From Flaviflexus salsibiostraticola (GTDB lineage: Bacteria > Actinomycetota > Actinomycetes > Actinomycetales > Actinomycetaceae), in assembly GCF_003952265.1 (NCBI RefSeq), contig NZ_CP034438.1, positions 1,674,001-1,738,000 of the forward strand: a stretch of DNA of 64,000 nt, given 5' to 3'. Below the pieces are notes generated by a model. It made no database searches, was not told the origin of the DNA, and worked only from the letters and a program-made list of their open reading frames with translations. Shown here one piece after another: positions 20,201 through 28,127 of this stretch. Each line of letters starts with the position of its first letter. Position 1 is the stretch's first letter. Position numbers and translations under genes: made by a program.

Positions 20201-20596
20201 ATTGCAGTACAGAAGATTAGGGTGGTGTTCGAGTCTCGCCCATTGATCTCGATCGTGTTTGGTCCATCCTTGCTTCCGGTAGGGATTCGCTCCCTTCAAA
20301 GGGGCCTTAAGCTCGACGTGCCCGACGAGCGCACCATGCCCTCTCTTAATGGCCATGTCGAGTCGAACGCCTTCAACCACGTCACCTTCGACCTGGCGGT
20401 GTTCTGTGATGGCTCTAATATTGCCCGGCAACGTCGCTGCCAATTCCGTAAAGAAGTTTCCTATTGGTATTTTGAGCTGATCTTCTGGATTTGTGCGGCT
20501 GTCGATCTGCAATTCCTTGTCGATGCCCGCTAGGTCACTAACCAGCCGACTCAAGGCTTGCCTGAACCGTCCCTCATCCATACTCACGCTCGTCAT
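17252..20596 (-). CDS. Single-chain restriction-modification enzyme (type IIG / type ISP-like, no helicase)
   Basis: 1114 residues. A PD-(D/E)XK-type nuclease motif lies at the N-terminus (D80 in RLDMAI, then E95-x-K97 in HVELKAP). A helical connector follows, then an N6-adenine methyltransferase with motif I DPAAGTGAYL (382-391) and catalytic NPPY (502-505). The C-terminal ~500 residues resemble the target-recognition part of type ISP enzymes. No helicase motifs are present, so one polypeptide probably both methylates and cleaves. ATG 20596 is chosen because AGAGGA lies 9 nt upstream. G+C is near 50-55% against about 67% in neighbours, and codons are less biased, so the gene was probably acquired by transfer. 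No partner gene is nearby. Confidence 0.82.
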   Translation of the reverse strand: MTSVSMDEGRFRQALSRLVSDLAGIDKELQIDSRTNPEDQLKIPIGNFFTELAATLPGNIRAITEHRQVEGDVVEGVRLDMAIKRGHGALVGHVELKAPLKGANPYRKQGWTKHDRDQWARLEHHPNLLYCNGWEWTLVRHGAGRPLAHVLLAPSADLELPDEQVKALRELLAQFLSWKPMTPSSPRALAEHLAPLTSFLRDSVISVLQESASTTSGLPVLYEKWQADLMPGATHKDFADSFAQTFTYALLLARIESGQDADTFTASAVTDSLLRNGHKLIGSVLRLMAQPMNRAPIEGAVSLLESVIGAVNAEKLSSQSDPWLYFYEDFLAAYDPKMRNDAGVYYTPVEVVRFQVRLLDEILKTRFGRQRGFGEDGVNILDPAAGTGAYLLAVAERVLSDSRSPQADARSLGRRLFGFELLVGPYSVAHLRLTQMLEQTGVDLGRDGVQVFLTNTLTDPGDISGENQQISFWEIEQNINEETRRAGLVKNEQTRIRVILGNPPYDRGSREKALGSGSEQFPNVILEEVQGRPPLLNDFIEPLQEIGAGGHAKNLYNSYVYFIRWAIWKACEQHKDEAGVVSFITSASYLRGPGFAGMREYMRRVFDEIWIVDLGGEGRGARKEENVFNIQTPVAIFFGIQWEKNSTGTVRKHSDRVRSKAQVHYVRIQGTRDEKLAALRTLDSPDSGDRWTPLKATEWHSKFVPDTAAGLAEFAPLDWVFPWSHSGVQFKRKWPIAPTERALERRWRTLTGEIDNLSINFRETSQKTVDTSGEHLISGQQVRPLTQDNSSTAPVRYGYRSFDRQFVYPDSRLCDRPRPQLWDSLSEHQLYFATLTTTRLGTGPAFTVSPYVPDLDYFRGSFGAKNIYPLFRTSGILDHNISAKLLGALDEAFKTKITAEDVALYAFGLLGTGAYTALYEVELDESAARVPFTQDFELFKQVRDFGQGLIFEQTWGERCSELNQFGQPIRARYRGQAVIATETPRSPYPEQWNYDEEARELVIGDGGVFRNVPPEIMSYSVSGMKIVGSWLGYRMKIPAGRSSSPLDQIQADDWQLDRELLELLWQVEYLVEAESEGIELLGKVVSGPLIPVTLLGPPTPAETKAPKRNQRALL

Positions 20597-20617
20597 CGTC
20601 AGAAGTCCTCTTCGCAA

Positions 20618-20770
20618 CCAAAGTCCGTCAACAAACTATTATCGTCCAGTTCTCTTATGAAGGCCCAAAGACAGGGAGCATGTCGGACAGGTGTCCCTAG
20701 TCTGCCCGCGTCATTAAGTCCCCGCGAAGTCCCCCCTCCCCCTTTCCACCGATTGGTGCCAGAATTGCGG
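20618..20770. other. Low-GC flank of the restriction-modification gene
   Basis: This non-coding stretch shares the low G+C of the restriction-modification gene and marks the right edge of the transferred island. No direct repeat, tRNA fragment or integrase was found at either edge. The left edge lies somewhere in 17110-17251, which also holds no recognisable gene. Confidence 0.4.
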
Positions 20771-20793
20771 TACCTGGATGTGAGGAGTGGACG

Positions 20794-21198
20794 ATGAGAC
20801 TGCTCGCCCTGCTGTCTGCCCTGCTCGCCGGCTTCGTCGGCTACTCCCTCGCGGGCGATGATGGCGACCCGGCGCTCATCACGTGCTCCTTCGCCGCGTC
20901 CGCGCTCTCGCTGATCGCCGCGCTCTGGCCGCGCCGGCGCGAGCCCGCGAGGGGCTACTCCTCGACGCTCACTCCCGTCTATACCCCGTCCGTCGCTCCT
21001 GCGCCCGCCATCGATGCCCTCGCCCCGAAGCATTCTCCGGCGGGTTCGTCGACGCTCTCCGCCGAGCAGCGCCTCCTCGTCGTCCACAAGCTCCAGCAGC
21101 GGAAGAAGCCCGAAGCCGTGAGGGACGTGAGGTCGTGGACCGGCGTCAGCGCCAAAGAGGCCCGGGATATCGTCGATCGCATCGAACGAGTCGTCTGA
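20794..21198 (+). CDS. Small membrane protein with ribosomal L7/L12 C-terminal-like tail
   Basis: 134 residues. Two hydrophobic segments occupy about 1-20 and 28-47, followed by a Pro/Ala-rich linker. A basic-acidic tail (KLQQRKKPEAVRDVRSWTGVSAKEARDIVDRIERV) has the spacing of the L7/L12 C-terminal helix-turn-helix (KLQ-I-VVRE-TGLGLKEAKDLVE). Proteins with this combination are known in actinobacteria without assigned function. GAGGAG upstream supports ATG 20794. It is the first native gene to the right of the restriction island. Confidence 0.7.
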   Translation: MRLLALLSALLAGFVGYSLAGDDGDPALITCSFAASALSLIAALWPRRREPARGYSSTLTPVYTPSVAPAPAIDALAPKHSPAGSSTLSAEQRLLVVHKLQQRKKPEAVRDVRSWTGVSAKEARDIVDRIERVV

Positions 21199-21313
21199 CC
21201 GGCCGGTCCCTGGCCTCGATGACGGTCGGCCCGAGGCCACGCGAATCGCACGCGGGTACAACTACCCTCTGCTCGGGGTACCCATACCCTGTCGGCTCGG
21301 GCAGAGTAGTGCC

Positions 21314-21994
21314 ATGGACGCGACGGTGGTGTCCGAGGGCAGAACAAGGCGGCTCTCCTTGACCGTGGGGTTGATGGGGGCAGGTGCCCTCCTCGGCGCT
21401 CTTGTCGGCTTCGTTGTGGAATTCCTCCTCTCCCTCGGCGACTTCTCGGGCATCTTCGGCATTGCCAGCCGTCCCGGCGAGCCCATCGGGATCCTCATCA
21501 TGACCGGGATCGGACTGCTCCTCGGCATCGTCGCCGCCGCGACGATCATCGCCGAATCGCCCCACATCGAGGTCTCGGACCGCGACATCCACCTGCGGTG
21601 GAAGGGTGCCCATGTCCGCGTGCGGAAGGACCTCATCACCGCCATCCACCTCGGAGAGGATCTCGTCCTCTACTGCCGGGACGGAACCGAACTCGCCCGC
21701 GTGGGCGCGGTCAACCCGCAGGTGCTCCGATGCACGCTTATCCACCACGGCTACCCAACCCCGTCACCCGTCCAGCTGGGAGAGGAGGACTTCACCTCCG
21801 ACCTCACGCTCCTCGACGACACGGCCCAGCGGATCATCCGCGCCCGCATGAAGGCTCTGCGAGCAGGCAACTCCGACATCGCTGAGATCCTCCGTCGGCA
21901 GCTCGTGGGCATGGGCGTCATGACGCGCGACCTCCGGGTCAGCAGGATCTCCATCCGCACCGAATTCCGCCGCCTCCAGTCGACCTCGAACTGA
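21314..21994 (+). CDS. YqeB-like membrane protein
   Basis: 226 residues. Two membrane helices at about 16-40 and 55-77 frame a short loop. They are followed by a cytoplasmic domain of PH-like beta strands (HIEVSDRDIHLRWKGAHVRVRKDLITAIHLGEDLVLYCRDG) and a C-terminal helical region ending in basic residues. This matches my memory of the YqeB family of Firmicutes and actinobacteria, for which no activity is established. It is followed after 28 bp by the NUDIX gene. Confidence 0.65.
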   Translation: MDATVVSEGRTRRLSLTVGLMGAGALLGALVGFVVEFLLSLGDFSGIFGIASRPGEPIGILIMTGIGLLLGIVAAATIIAESPHIEVSDRDIHLRWKGAHVRVRKDLITAIHLGEDLVLYCRDGTELARVGAVNPQVLRCTLIHHGYPTPSPVQLGEEDFTSDLTLLDDTAQRIIRARMKALRAGNSDIAEILRRQLVGMGVMTRDLRVSRISIRTEFRRLQSTSN

Positions 21995-22022
21995 GGCCGG
22001 CAGTCTGCGGTATCGTGACTGC

Positions 22023-22442
22023 GTGTCTCTCGTCGTCGCCGCCGCCATCGTTGATTCTCTCGAGCATCCGACCAGGCTCCTCGCCGCCCAGCGCTCCTAT
22101 CCGAAGGACCTCGCCGGCAAGTGGGAGCTGCCCGGAGGAAAGGTCGAGGAGGGTGAGGAGCCCGAGTCCGCCTGCCTCCGGGAGATCCGCGAGGAGCTCG
22201 GAGTCACCCCCACACTCGACCGGATCGTCCCCGGCCCGGAGGGCGATTGGCCGATCGGCCGGCACACGATGAGGGTGTGGCTGGCAACCATCGACGGGGA
22301 GCCGGAGTGCGGCCCCGACCACGACGAGCTGCGCTGGTGCACTGCCCTTGAAACCCTCGGCCTCGACTGGCTGCCCGGCGACATCGCCCTCGCAAAGAAA
22401 CTGGCCTCGTGGATGCTGCCGGCGGGGAACCACATCCTCTGA
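22023..22442 (+). CDS. NUDIX hydrolase (MutT-like)
   Basis: 139 residues with a complete NUDIX box beginning GGKVEEGEE and ending REIREELGV, preceded by GKWELPGG as in MutT. The W and P before the box and the HTMRVW strand fit enzymes that clean oxidised nucleoside triphosphates such as 8-oxo-dGTP. Specificity is inferred only from this resemblance. The GTG start has TATCGT 6 nt upstream and no Shine-Dalgarno sequence, so its mRNA is probably leaderless. Confidence 0.87.
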   Translation: MSLVVAAAIVDSLEHPTRLLAAQRSYPKDLAGKWELPGGKVEEGEEPESACLREIREELGVTPTLDRIVPGPEGDWPIGRHTMRVWLATIDGEPECGPDHDELRWCTALETLGLDWLPGDIALAKKLASWMLPAGNHIL

Positions 22443-22525
22443 CCGCGCGCCGGACGCGGCTCATCGACCGCGCTCCCGTGACGCGCACATCACGGCCACA
22501 GACTTTTCCGACGTATTCCGGATTT

Positions 22526-22544
22526 GTGTCTTGACACGTAGACT
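22526..22544 (+). promoter_or_regulatory. Promoter with overlapping operator candidate of the TetR gene
   Basis: GTGTC-TT-GACAC (22526-22537) is a perfect palindrome immediately before a TAGACT -10 box (22539-22544), which lies 6 nt from the ATG. An autoregulated leaderless TetR gene would look like this. Confidence 0.5.
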
Positions 22545-22550
22545 GCCGTC

Positions 22551-23207
22551 ATGCCCAAGATCACCGGCCGCACCCTGCTCGAGCATCGCAGCACGACACG
22601 ACGCCGTCTCATGGAGACGCTCGATGCGCTCATGACGGAGCGCGGCTTCGAGAGCGTATCGATGTCGGACGTGGCGAACCATTCGGGGATCCGCCGCACG
22701 ACGATCTACAACCACTTCACGGACAAAGAGGACCTCCTCATCGCCTTCGTCGAGGAGAAGATGTCGAACTACCTCTCGACGACGCGGGAGATGCTGCGCG
22801 GGGTCGACAGCTCGACCGATCGGATCCGGATCTACGTCCGGACGCAGCTGCTCGCAGAGCGCCGCTACCTCATGGCCCCCGGCCCGCCCCTCAAGGACGT
22901 CATCAGTCCCGGCGCGGGCAGGAAGCTTGCTCAGCACATCAGGCAGACCTCCGATCTGCTGCGCTCGATCCTTGATGATGCGATCGCCGACGGCACGATC
23001 CCCGAGCAGAACACCGATCTGGCGATCATGCTCGTCAACGGCACCCTGACGGGGCGGCGCGTCCCTCAGGATGAGCCGGCCCGCACCGAGTTCTTCCTCT
23101 ATGCCGAGAGGTACGTGCTCCAGGCCCTCGGCGGGTCGATGCCGGACGAGCCGACTGATCTCGGGCCCGTACCCCAGGGAGAGACCGCCGCCCAGCGCTC
23201 GCGCTGA
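22551..23207 (+). CDS. TetR-family transcriptional regulator
   Basis: 218 residues. The N-terminal helix-turn-helix is typical of TetR: RRRLMETLDALMTERGFESVSMSDVANHSGIRRTTIYNHFTDKEDLL (residues ~18-64). The C-terminal ligand domain has no diagnostic similarity that I recognise. It probably represses its own promoter through the palindrome just upstream. No transporter or enzyme is divergently transcribed, so its target is unknown. The ATG at 22551 is probably the first base of a leaderless mRNA. It converges tightly (1 bp) with the MoxR/VWA operon. Confidence 0.88.
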   Translation: MPKITGRTLLEHRSTTRRRLMETLDALMTERGFESVSMSDVANHSGIRRTTIYNHFTDKEDLLIAFVEEKMSNYLSTTREMLRGVDSSTDRIRIYVRTQLLAERRYLMAPGPPLKDVISPGAGRKLAQHIRQTSDLLRSILDDAIADGTIPEQNTDLAIMLVNGTLTGRRVPQDEPARTEFFLYAERYVLQALGGSMPDEPTDLGPVPQGETAAQRSR

Positions 23208-23208
23208 T

Positions 23209-23808
23209 TCACCAGTTCTCGCCGGAGCCCCCGCCGCCGCCCCACTCCATCTCGTCCTGGCGCTGGCGCCGACTGTCGTCGTTGCGCTCCTCCAGCTCTT
23301 CGAGCTGGGGATCCGCCTCAGGCTGCTCGGCCTCGTCGGGCTCCTCCCCACTCTCATTCTCGCTCTCGGACTCGCTCTCCTCCTCGACAGCCGTCGGATC
23401 GGGGTTCGGGCACGTGTCGATGACGGCTTCGGCCTCATCGGTCATTCCCGCCTCGGCGTAGCCGAGGTAGAGGTTGGCGCGGACCGTGCACTCATACGAG
23501 TTCGGATCCTTGACGCCATCGATGACATCCGCCGTCGGCACCGATTCGAGGGCGACCTCGAGTCGGCTGATGCCCGAGCGGGTTCGGCCCTGGGCCAGGA
23601 GTGCCGTGCCCTCGCCGAAGGCGGGCCGCCAGGTCTCGAGGGGGGTGATGCGGGAGGCGGTCGCGAAGCGGCGCTCGGCCGTCTCGAAGTCGCCGGCCTC
23701 GTAGGCGGACCTGCCGAGCTGCATCGTCCCCCACATGAGAAGCGCCCAGACTGCGAGGGCGATGATGACGGTTCCGACGACGGCGGTGATGAGATGGTGG
23801 GTCCTCAT
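23209..23808 (-). CDS. Membrane-anchored TPR-like protein, last gene of MoxR/VWA operon
   Basis: 199 residues: one N-terminal membrane helix (~5-28), a TPR-like helical region (YEAGDFETAERRFATA; SGISRLEVALES), then a very acidic Glu/Ser tail ending in a Gly run and ENW. ATG 23808 overlaps the stop of the upstream VWA gene (ATGA). In similar operons the last TPR gene is thought to be a periplasmic scaffold for the VWA complex, as in Bacteroides BatC/E proteins. That role is inferred here from position and architecture. Confidence 0.75.
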   Translation of the reverse strand: MRTHHLITAVVGTVIIALAVWALLMWGTMQLGRSAYEAGDFETAERRFATASRITPLETWRPAFGEGTALLAQGRTRSGISRLEVALESVPTADVIDGVKDPNSYECTVRANLYLGYAEAGMTDEAEAVIDTCPNPDPTAVEEESESESENESGEEPDEAEQPEADPQLEELEERNDDSRRQRQDEMEWGGGGGSGENW

Positions 23809-24788
23809 CGCGCCCTCCGAAGGGCCGCAATCTGAGGCGTCAGGTGCCACAGCTCCCAGCCGACCAGGCCGAGCAGCACCAGCCCGATCGGCCACAGGAT
23901 GGGATTGAGTCGGCCACTGTCCTCCCGGCCGTCCGCCGCGAGCAGATCGACCGGGATCTCGGCCACAAGCTCGCCGGCCCCGCCCGGGGCGTCCCGGTGG
24001 ACGTAGTCGAGGCCGAGCTGATCGGCGAGGGCGCGCAGATTATCCTCATCGATGCGGGAGATCGCATCCGTACCGGTCTCGGGGTCCTGGATATACCGGC
24101 CGCGGTCCTCCGTACCCCAGGACGAGCTGAGCATCCGCCCGCCGGCCTCCGTGCCGTACCCGAAGACGAAGCCGTCATCGACCAGCCCCGCCATGGCGCC
24201 GTAGTCGGCACTGTCCTCGGCGTCTGAGTCGGCGGTGTCCTCCCCGTCGCTGAAGACGAGGACGATGCGAACATTCTGAGGGTTGTTCTCCGCGGCGCGC
24301 GTGAGGGCGTCCTCGAGCACGGGTGCGGGTCGGGCGAGCGATGAGCCCTCGGAGAAGTTCGTCGACTCCCGGCGGGCCGTCTCCAGCCAGGCGAGGGCGG
24401 CCCGCGAGTCGGTCGTCAGCGGCAGCTGCTCGGTCGCGGTCGAGGAGAAGGCGATGACGGAATAGCGCGCGCCGGGGTTCGCGTCGATGATGTCGCGCAT
24501 GTCCGCCTTGACGCCGTCAAGGCGCTGCTCCGTGCCGTTGTAGTCCTCCGCCGCCATCGATCCCGTGAGGTCGACGACGAAGAAGAGGTCCGCGTTCGAG
24601 ACCCGCTCCTCCGCCGAGATCTGTGAGGCCGGAGTCAGGCCGAGGGCGGCAACGGCGGCGACCATGAGTCCGCGGCGCAGCAAGGTCGCGGTGTCCTTGG
24701 ACCTGCGCCACCCGGCCACGCAGAGCGCTCCGAGAAGGACGGTGACGGCGAGGGTGACCGGCCAGGGCCACAGCATCATGAGTCTCAT
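23805..24788 (-). CDS. VWA-domain membrane protein (second of two)
   Basis: 327 residues: N-terminal helices, a von Willebrand A domain with MIDAS residues (DLTGSM; later FSDGEDTADSD), and a C-terminal membrane helix before the end. It resembles BatA/BatB-type proteins. ATG 24788 overlaps the previous stop by ATGA, indicating translational coupling. The longer frame to 24851 is not used because it would run deep into the upstream gene. Confidence 0.83.
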   Translation of the reverse strand: MRLMMLWPWPVTLAVTVLLGALCVAGWRRSKDTATLLRRGLMVAAVAALGLTPASQISAEERVSNADLFFVVDLTGSMAAEDYNGTEQRLDGVKADMRDIIDANPGARYSVIAFSSTATEQLPLTTDSRAALAWLETARRESTNFSEGSSLARPAPVLEDALTRAAENNPQNVRIVLVFSDGEDTADSDAEDSADYGAMAGLVDDGFVFGYGTEAGGRMLSSSWGTEDRGRYIQDPETGTDAISRIDEDNLRALADQLGLDYVHRDAPGGAGELVAEIPVDLLAADGREDSGRLNPILWPIGLVLLGLVGWELWHLTPQIAALRRAR

Positions 24789-25789
24789 AGCCGGTACCGC
24801 CATCCGATCCCGATGAGCAGGGCGACGCCGACCGCGGCGAGCACCGGCCACACGCCCGGATCGTCGAGCAGGATGAGGACGGGGTCGGCCCCGAGGGCGA
24901 CGGCCTGCTGGGCCTCGATCTGCTCGAGGAGCGCGGCCGCGGCCTCGCGATCGCCGGCGACGAGATAGTAGCCCCCGGCGGCCTCGATCTCGGACTGGAG
25001 CTGGCGCGCCTCGAAGCTCTCCGACCCGTAGTAGGTCTCGATGTACATCCCGTGGATCATGATGCTGCGGTCGTCCGCGAAGCGCACGGCCTCGGGCAGC
25101 GTGTAGATCTGTGCATCGGGTGTCGAGACCTCGTTGTCGGTGGCGAGGATGATGCTGCGCGAGCGCTCCTCCTCCGGCTGGTCGAACTGCAGCGCGCAGT
25201 TGACGAGCCCATCGCCGACAAGCGAGGCGCCGCCTGTGCTCGTGAGGAACGTGCCCGATGTGAAGCTGTAGTACGCCTCCGCGTCGGCCGGGACGTCGGT
25301 GTACGGCACGGTCCGCAGGGCCTCGGCACCTTCGAGGAGTGTGGCCGAGACGAGGTCGTAGTCATCCGTGAGCGGGAAGACGACCCTGGCATTCGAGTTC
25401 CAGATGACGAGGGAGACCCGCTCGCCCTGGAACTCTCCGACCAGCTCGGCGAAGGCCTCCATGACCTCCGAGTCGAAGCCGATGACGGAGCCCGAGACGT
25501 CGAGGCAGAGGACGATATCGCGCGAGGCGAGCTCCTCGTCCCTCATCTCGCTCGAGTGCGGCCGTGCGACGAGGACGGAGGCGGCGATCGCGGTGGCGGC
25601 GAGGACGACGAGTCCCGCCCCGGCCGCGAGGCGGAGGCTCCGCAGCCGAGCCTGATAGCGGGGCAGGAGCCTGCCCGGCAGGGTGTGGGCGACGTAGACG
25701 GTGCCTTCCCGGCGGGGCGGGGTCGACCACCGGTAGGCGACGATGGCGAGAAGGACGAGCGGCAGGGCGAGCGCCCAGGGATTCACCAT
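24785..25789 (-). CDS. VWA-domain membrane protein (first of two)
   Basis: 334 residues with two N-terminal helices and a C-terminal one (GVWPVLAAVGVALLIGIGW). The VWA domain between them has MIDAS DVSGS and TDNE. The Bat-type arrangement places the VWA domain outside the membrane. It overlaps the upstream small gene by 7 bp. MoxR-VWA systems act as metal-dependent chaperones in several bacteria; the client here is not evident. Confidence 0.83.
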   Translation of the reverse strand: MVNPWALALPLVLLAIVAYRWSTPPRREGTVYVAHTLPGRLLPRYQARLRSLRLAAGAGLVVLAATAIAASVLVARPHSSEMRDEELASRDIVLCLDVSGSVIGFDSEVMEAFAELVGEFQGERVSLVIWNSNARVVFPLTDDYDLVSATLLEGAEALRTVPYTDVPADAEAYYSFTSGTFLTSTGGASLVGDGLVNCALQFDQPEEERSRSIILATDNEVSTPDAQIYTLPEAVRFADDRSIMIHGMYIETYYGSESFEARQLQSEIEAAGGYYLVAGDREAAAALLEQIEAQQAVALGADPVLILLDDPGVWPVLAAVGVALLIGIGWRYRL

Positions 25790-26196
25790 GACCCCACCGC
25801 ACCCTTCGCCTCGTCGGCGATCCGCTCGACCTCGCCCGATATGAATGGGCTGAAGGAGGGCTCCTCCAGCTGTCTCAACAGCCGCGCGAAGGCCTCCCGT
25901 CCGGCTTCGATCTCGGAGACGGTCATGCTCGCCATCGGCACGCCCCAGCGCTCGGTGCCGTAGTCGCGGAGCACCTTCGCGAGCGCGAGCGCCGCGACCC
26001 GCGGATCATCGGAGTGGGAGATGGCGTCATCGATCTTCGCCTGCCAGGTGCGGATGCGCACGGGGGTGAGGTGGGGCTGCTCTCGCAGCTTGGAGATCCG
26101 CCACCCCAGCCACAGGGCGAGGATGATGAGCAGGCCGATGGCGATGATGAGGAACAGCGGGGGCGGGCCGAAGGGCGTCGCGAGTGAGTCAGCCAC
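25783..26196 (-). CDS. Small membrane protein of MoxR/VWA operon (DUF4381-like position)
   Basis: 137 residues: one N-terminal membrane helix (PPPLFLIIAIGLLIILALWLGW), then a helical cytoplasmic part rich in charged residues. Its size and its place between DUF58 and VWA genes match the DUF4381-type component of MoxR operons, though sequence similarity to that family is only suggestive. I chose GTG 26196, which overlaps the DUF58 stop by 8 bp; the in-frame ATG at 26256 would overlap it far more. Confidence 0.65.
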   Translation of the reverse strand: MADSLATPFGPPPLFLIIAIGLLIILALWLGWRISKLREQPHLTPVRIRTWQAKIDDAISHSDDPRVAALALAKVLRDYGTERWGVPMASMTVSEIEAGREAFARLLRQLEEPSFSPFISGEVERIADEAKGAVGSW

Positions 26197-27079
26197 GGAC
26201 CCCCCTCCGGAGGGTCTCGACGATGACGGGGACAACATCCTCCGACGAGGCGACAACGCTCTGCTTGACCCGGTGGGCCCTCAACAGCCTCCGCGTACCC
26301 TCGATGAGGGCGGCCCGCTGCTCGGCCAGCATGCGGGCCAGCTCCGGGTCCCGCCGCGCGTAGGCCGGCAGGGCGATCCCCTGCCCGATGTCGACCATCC
26401 GCTCATGGTCGGCCGTCATCGGCATGTCGGCGACCCGGACGACGAGAAGCTCGTGCCGAGCTCGCACCCTCCGCAGAATGTCGACGTCGCTCGGCTGCGG
26501 CCACGCCTCATCGGTCACGAGGACGATGAGGGATCGCTGGCGGGTCAGGGTGAGGACGTGGCCGAGCAGCCCGGCGACATCGCTGCCCGCCCGGGTCTGC
26601 TCGTAGGCACTCGCTGCCCGGTTGAGGAGGAACTCGAGATGATCCCGGCCGTGCCGCGCCGGCAGTGCGCCGCCCGAGACTGCGTCCCCCCAGACGAGGC
26701 CGAGCCGGTCGCCTCGGCTCGAGCCGAGGTAGGCGAGAACATCGGCCGCCCAGAGGGCGATGTCGGACTTCCGCTCCCCGGAGGGGGCCGCCGCCAGCAT
26801 TTCGGCACCCGTGTCGAGCACGAGCTGGGTGAAGACATCCGATTCCCGCTCGAAGCGGCGGATGATCGGATGGCCGACCCGGGCGGACGACTTCCAGTCG
26901 ATCGCGGAGACCTCATCACCGACCTGGTAGTCGACCTGATCGTCGAAGTCGATTCCATGGCCGGTATAGATCGAGGAATGCTGGCCCTCCGCGTGCCCGA
27001 CCGCGCGGCGGATCGTCGGCAGCTCGAGCCGGGCCCGCACGAGAGCCATGCGGGAGGCGGCATTCCCCCTGCGCCTCAT
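26189..27079 (-). CDS. DUF58-domain protein
   Basis: 296 residues. The DUF58 signature is clear: GIDFDDQVDYQVGDEVSAID followed by WKSSARVGHPIIRRFERE. Downstream is a VWA-like nucleotide-free fold (QLVLDTGAEML; LIVLVTDEAW). DUF58 proteins accompany MoxR ATPases and probably bridge them to the membrane VWA proteins. ATG 27079 overlaps the moxR stop by ATGA. Confidence 0.86.
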   Translation of the reverse strand: MRRRGNAASRMALVRARLELPTIRRAVGHAEGQHSSIYTGHGIDFDDQVDYQVGDEVSAIDWKSSARVGHPIIRRFERESDVFTQLVLDTGAEMLAAAPSGERKSDIALWAADVLAYLGSSRGDRLGLVWGDAVSGGALPARHGRDHLEFLLNRAASAYEQTRAGSDVAGLLGHVLTLTRQRSLIVLVTDEAWPQPSDVDILRRVRARHELLVVRVADMPMTADHERMVDIGQGIALPAYARRDPELARMLAEQRAALIEGTRRLLRAHRVKQSVVASSEDVVPVIVETLRRGVRG

Positions 27080-28068
27080 GGCGCAGGCACCGCCGCGAAG
27101 ACGGAGTCGATGATCGCCTCCGGCGGGATCTCGGCCGCGAGAGCGTCGTAGGTGCGGATGAGCCGGTGCCGGAGCACCGAGTGCCGCATGATCCTGATGT
27201 CGTCGGGGACGACATAGTTCCGACCCTCGAGGAGGGCGCGGGCCTGGCCGACCCGCATGAGGGCGAGCGAGCCGCGCGGGGAGGCGCCGACCCGGACGTG
27301 CCGGCCGATGTCGGGGATGGGGCGGGGGCCGCCACCCCGGGTCGTGTTGATGAGGGCGACGACGTAGGCCTTGATCGCCTGATCGACGTAGACTCGGCTG
27401 GCGATGCCCTGGAGGAAGAGGACATCATCGGTCGTGACCGGCTCGGTCTCTCTGCCGAAGGCCCGCTCCGCGGTCTTCGTGAGGATCTCGATCTCCTCGG
27501 AGGGGGTGGGATAGGTGAGGACCTCCTTGAGGAGGAACCTGTCCATCTGCGCCTCGGGAAGGACGTATGTGCCCTCCTCATCGACCGGGTTCTGGGTGGC
27601 GAGCACCATGAACGGGTCCGGCAGGCGATAGATGGTCCCGCCGATCGAGGTCTGCCGCTCCTGCATCGCCTCGAGCATCGCCGACTGGGTCTTCGCCGAC
27701 GAGCGGTTGATCTCGTCGAGCAGCACCATGTTCGCGTGGACGGGCCCGAGCTGGGTTGAGAACGTGCCCGTCTCGTACGTGTAGATCTGGGTGCCGACAA
27801 TGTCGTTCGGCATGAGGTCCGGCGTGCACTGGATGCGGGAGAAGGAGCCGGAGATCGCCTCCGAGAGGGTGACCGCGGCTGTTGTCTTCGCCAGCCCGGG
27901 CACCGATTCGAGGAGGACATGCCCGCGGGCCATGAGGGCGACGATGAGGGCTCGGTAGAGGGATTCCTGTCCGACGACGGTCGCCGAGAAGATCTCGCCG
28001 ATCCGGGCCAGCACCTCGCGGGCCCTCGTCATCTCCTCGTCGGCGATCTGACCGTTCGCAACCTGCAT
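27076..28068 (-). CDS. MoxR-family AAA+ ATPase
   Basis: 330 residues. Walker A is ESVPGLAKTT (~54-63), Walker B MVLLDEINR (~120), sensor 1 LATQNPVDEEGTY, and an arginine-finger region EAQMDRFLL. It starts the six-gene operon that runs to 23209, whose genes all overlap by a few bases. ATG 28068 has GGGGAGAG upstream, so unlike many neighbours it has a conventional leader. MoxR ATPases remodel partner protein complexes, often with metal cofactor insertion. Confidence 0.92.
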   Translation of the reverse strand: MQVANGQIADEEMTRAREVLARIGEIFSATVVGQESLYRALIVALMARGHVLLESVPGLAKTTAAVTLSEAISGSFSRIQCTPDLMPNDIVGTQIYTYETGTFSTQLGPVHANMVLLDEINRSSAKTQSAMLEAMQERQTSIGGTIYRLPDPFMVLATQNPVDEEGTYVLPEAQMDRFLLKEVLTYPTPSEEIEILTKTAERAFGRETEPVTTDDVLFLQGIASRVYVDQAIKAYVVALINTTRGGGPRPIPDIGRHVRVGASPRGSLALMRVGQARALLEGRNYVVPDDIRIMRHSVLRHRLIRTYDALAAEIPPEAIIDSVFAAVPAP

Positions 28069-28127
28069 GTCTCTCCCCTCGACATCATTGGATCACGCCC
28101 ACCTGCCCGAGGACATACTCTTGTGGG

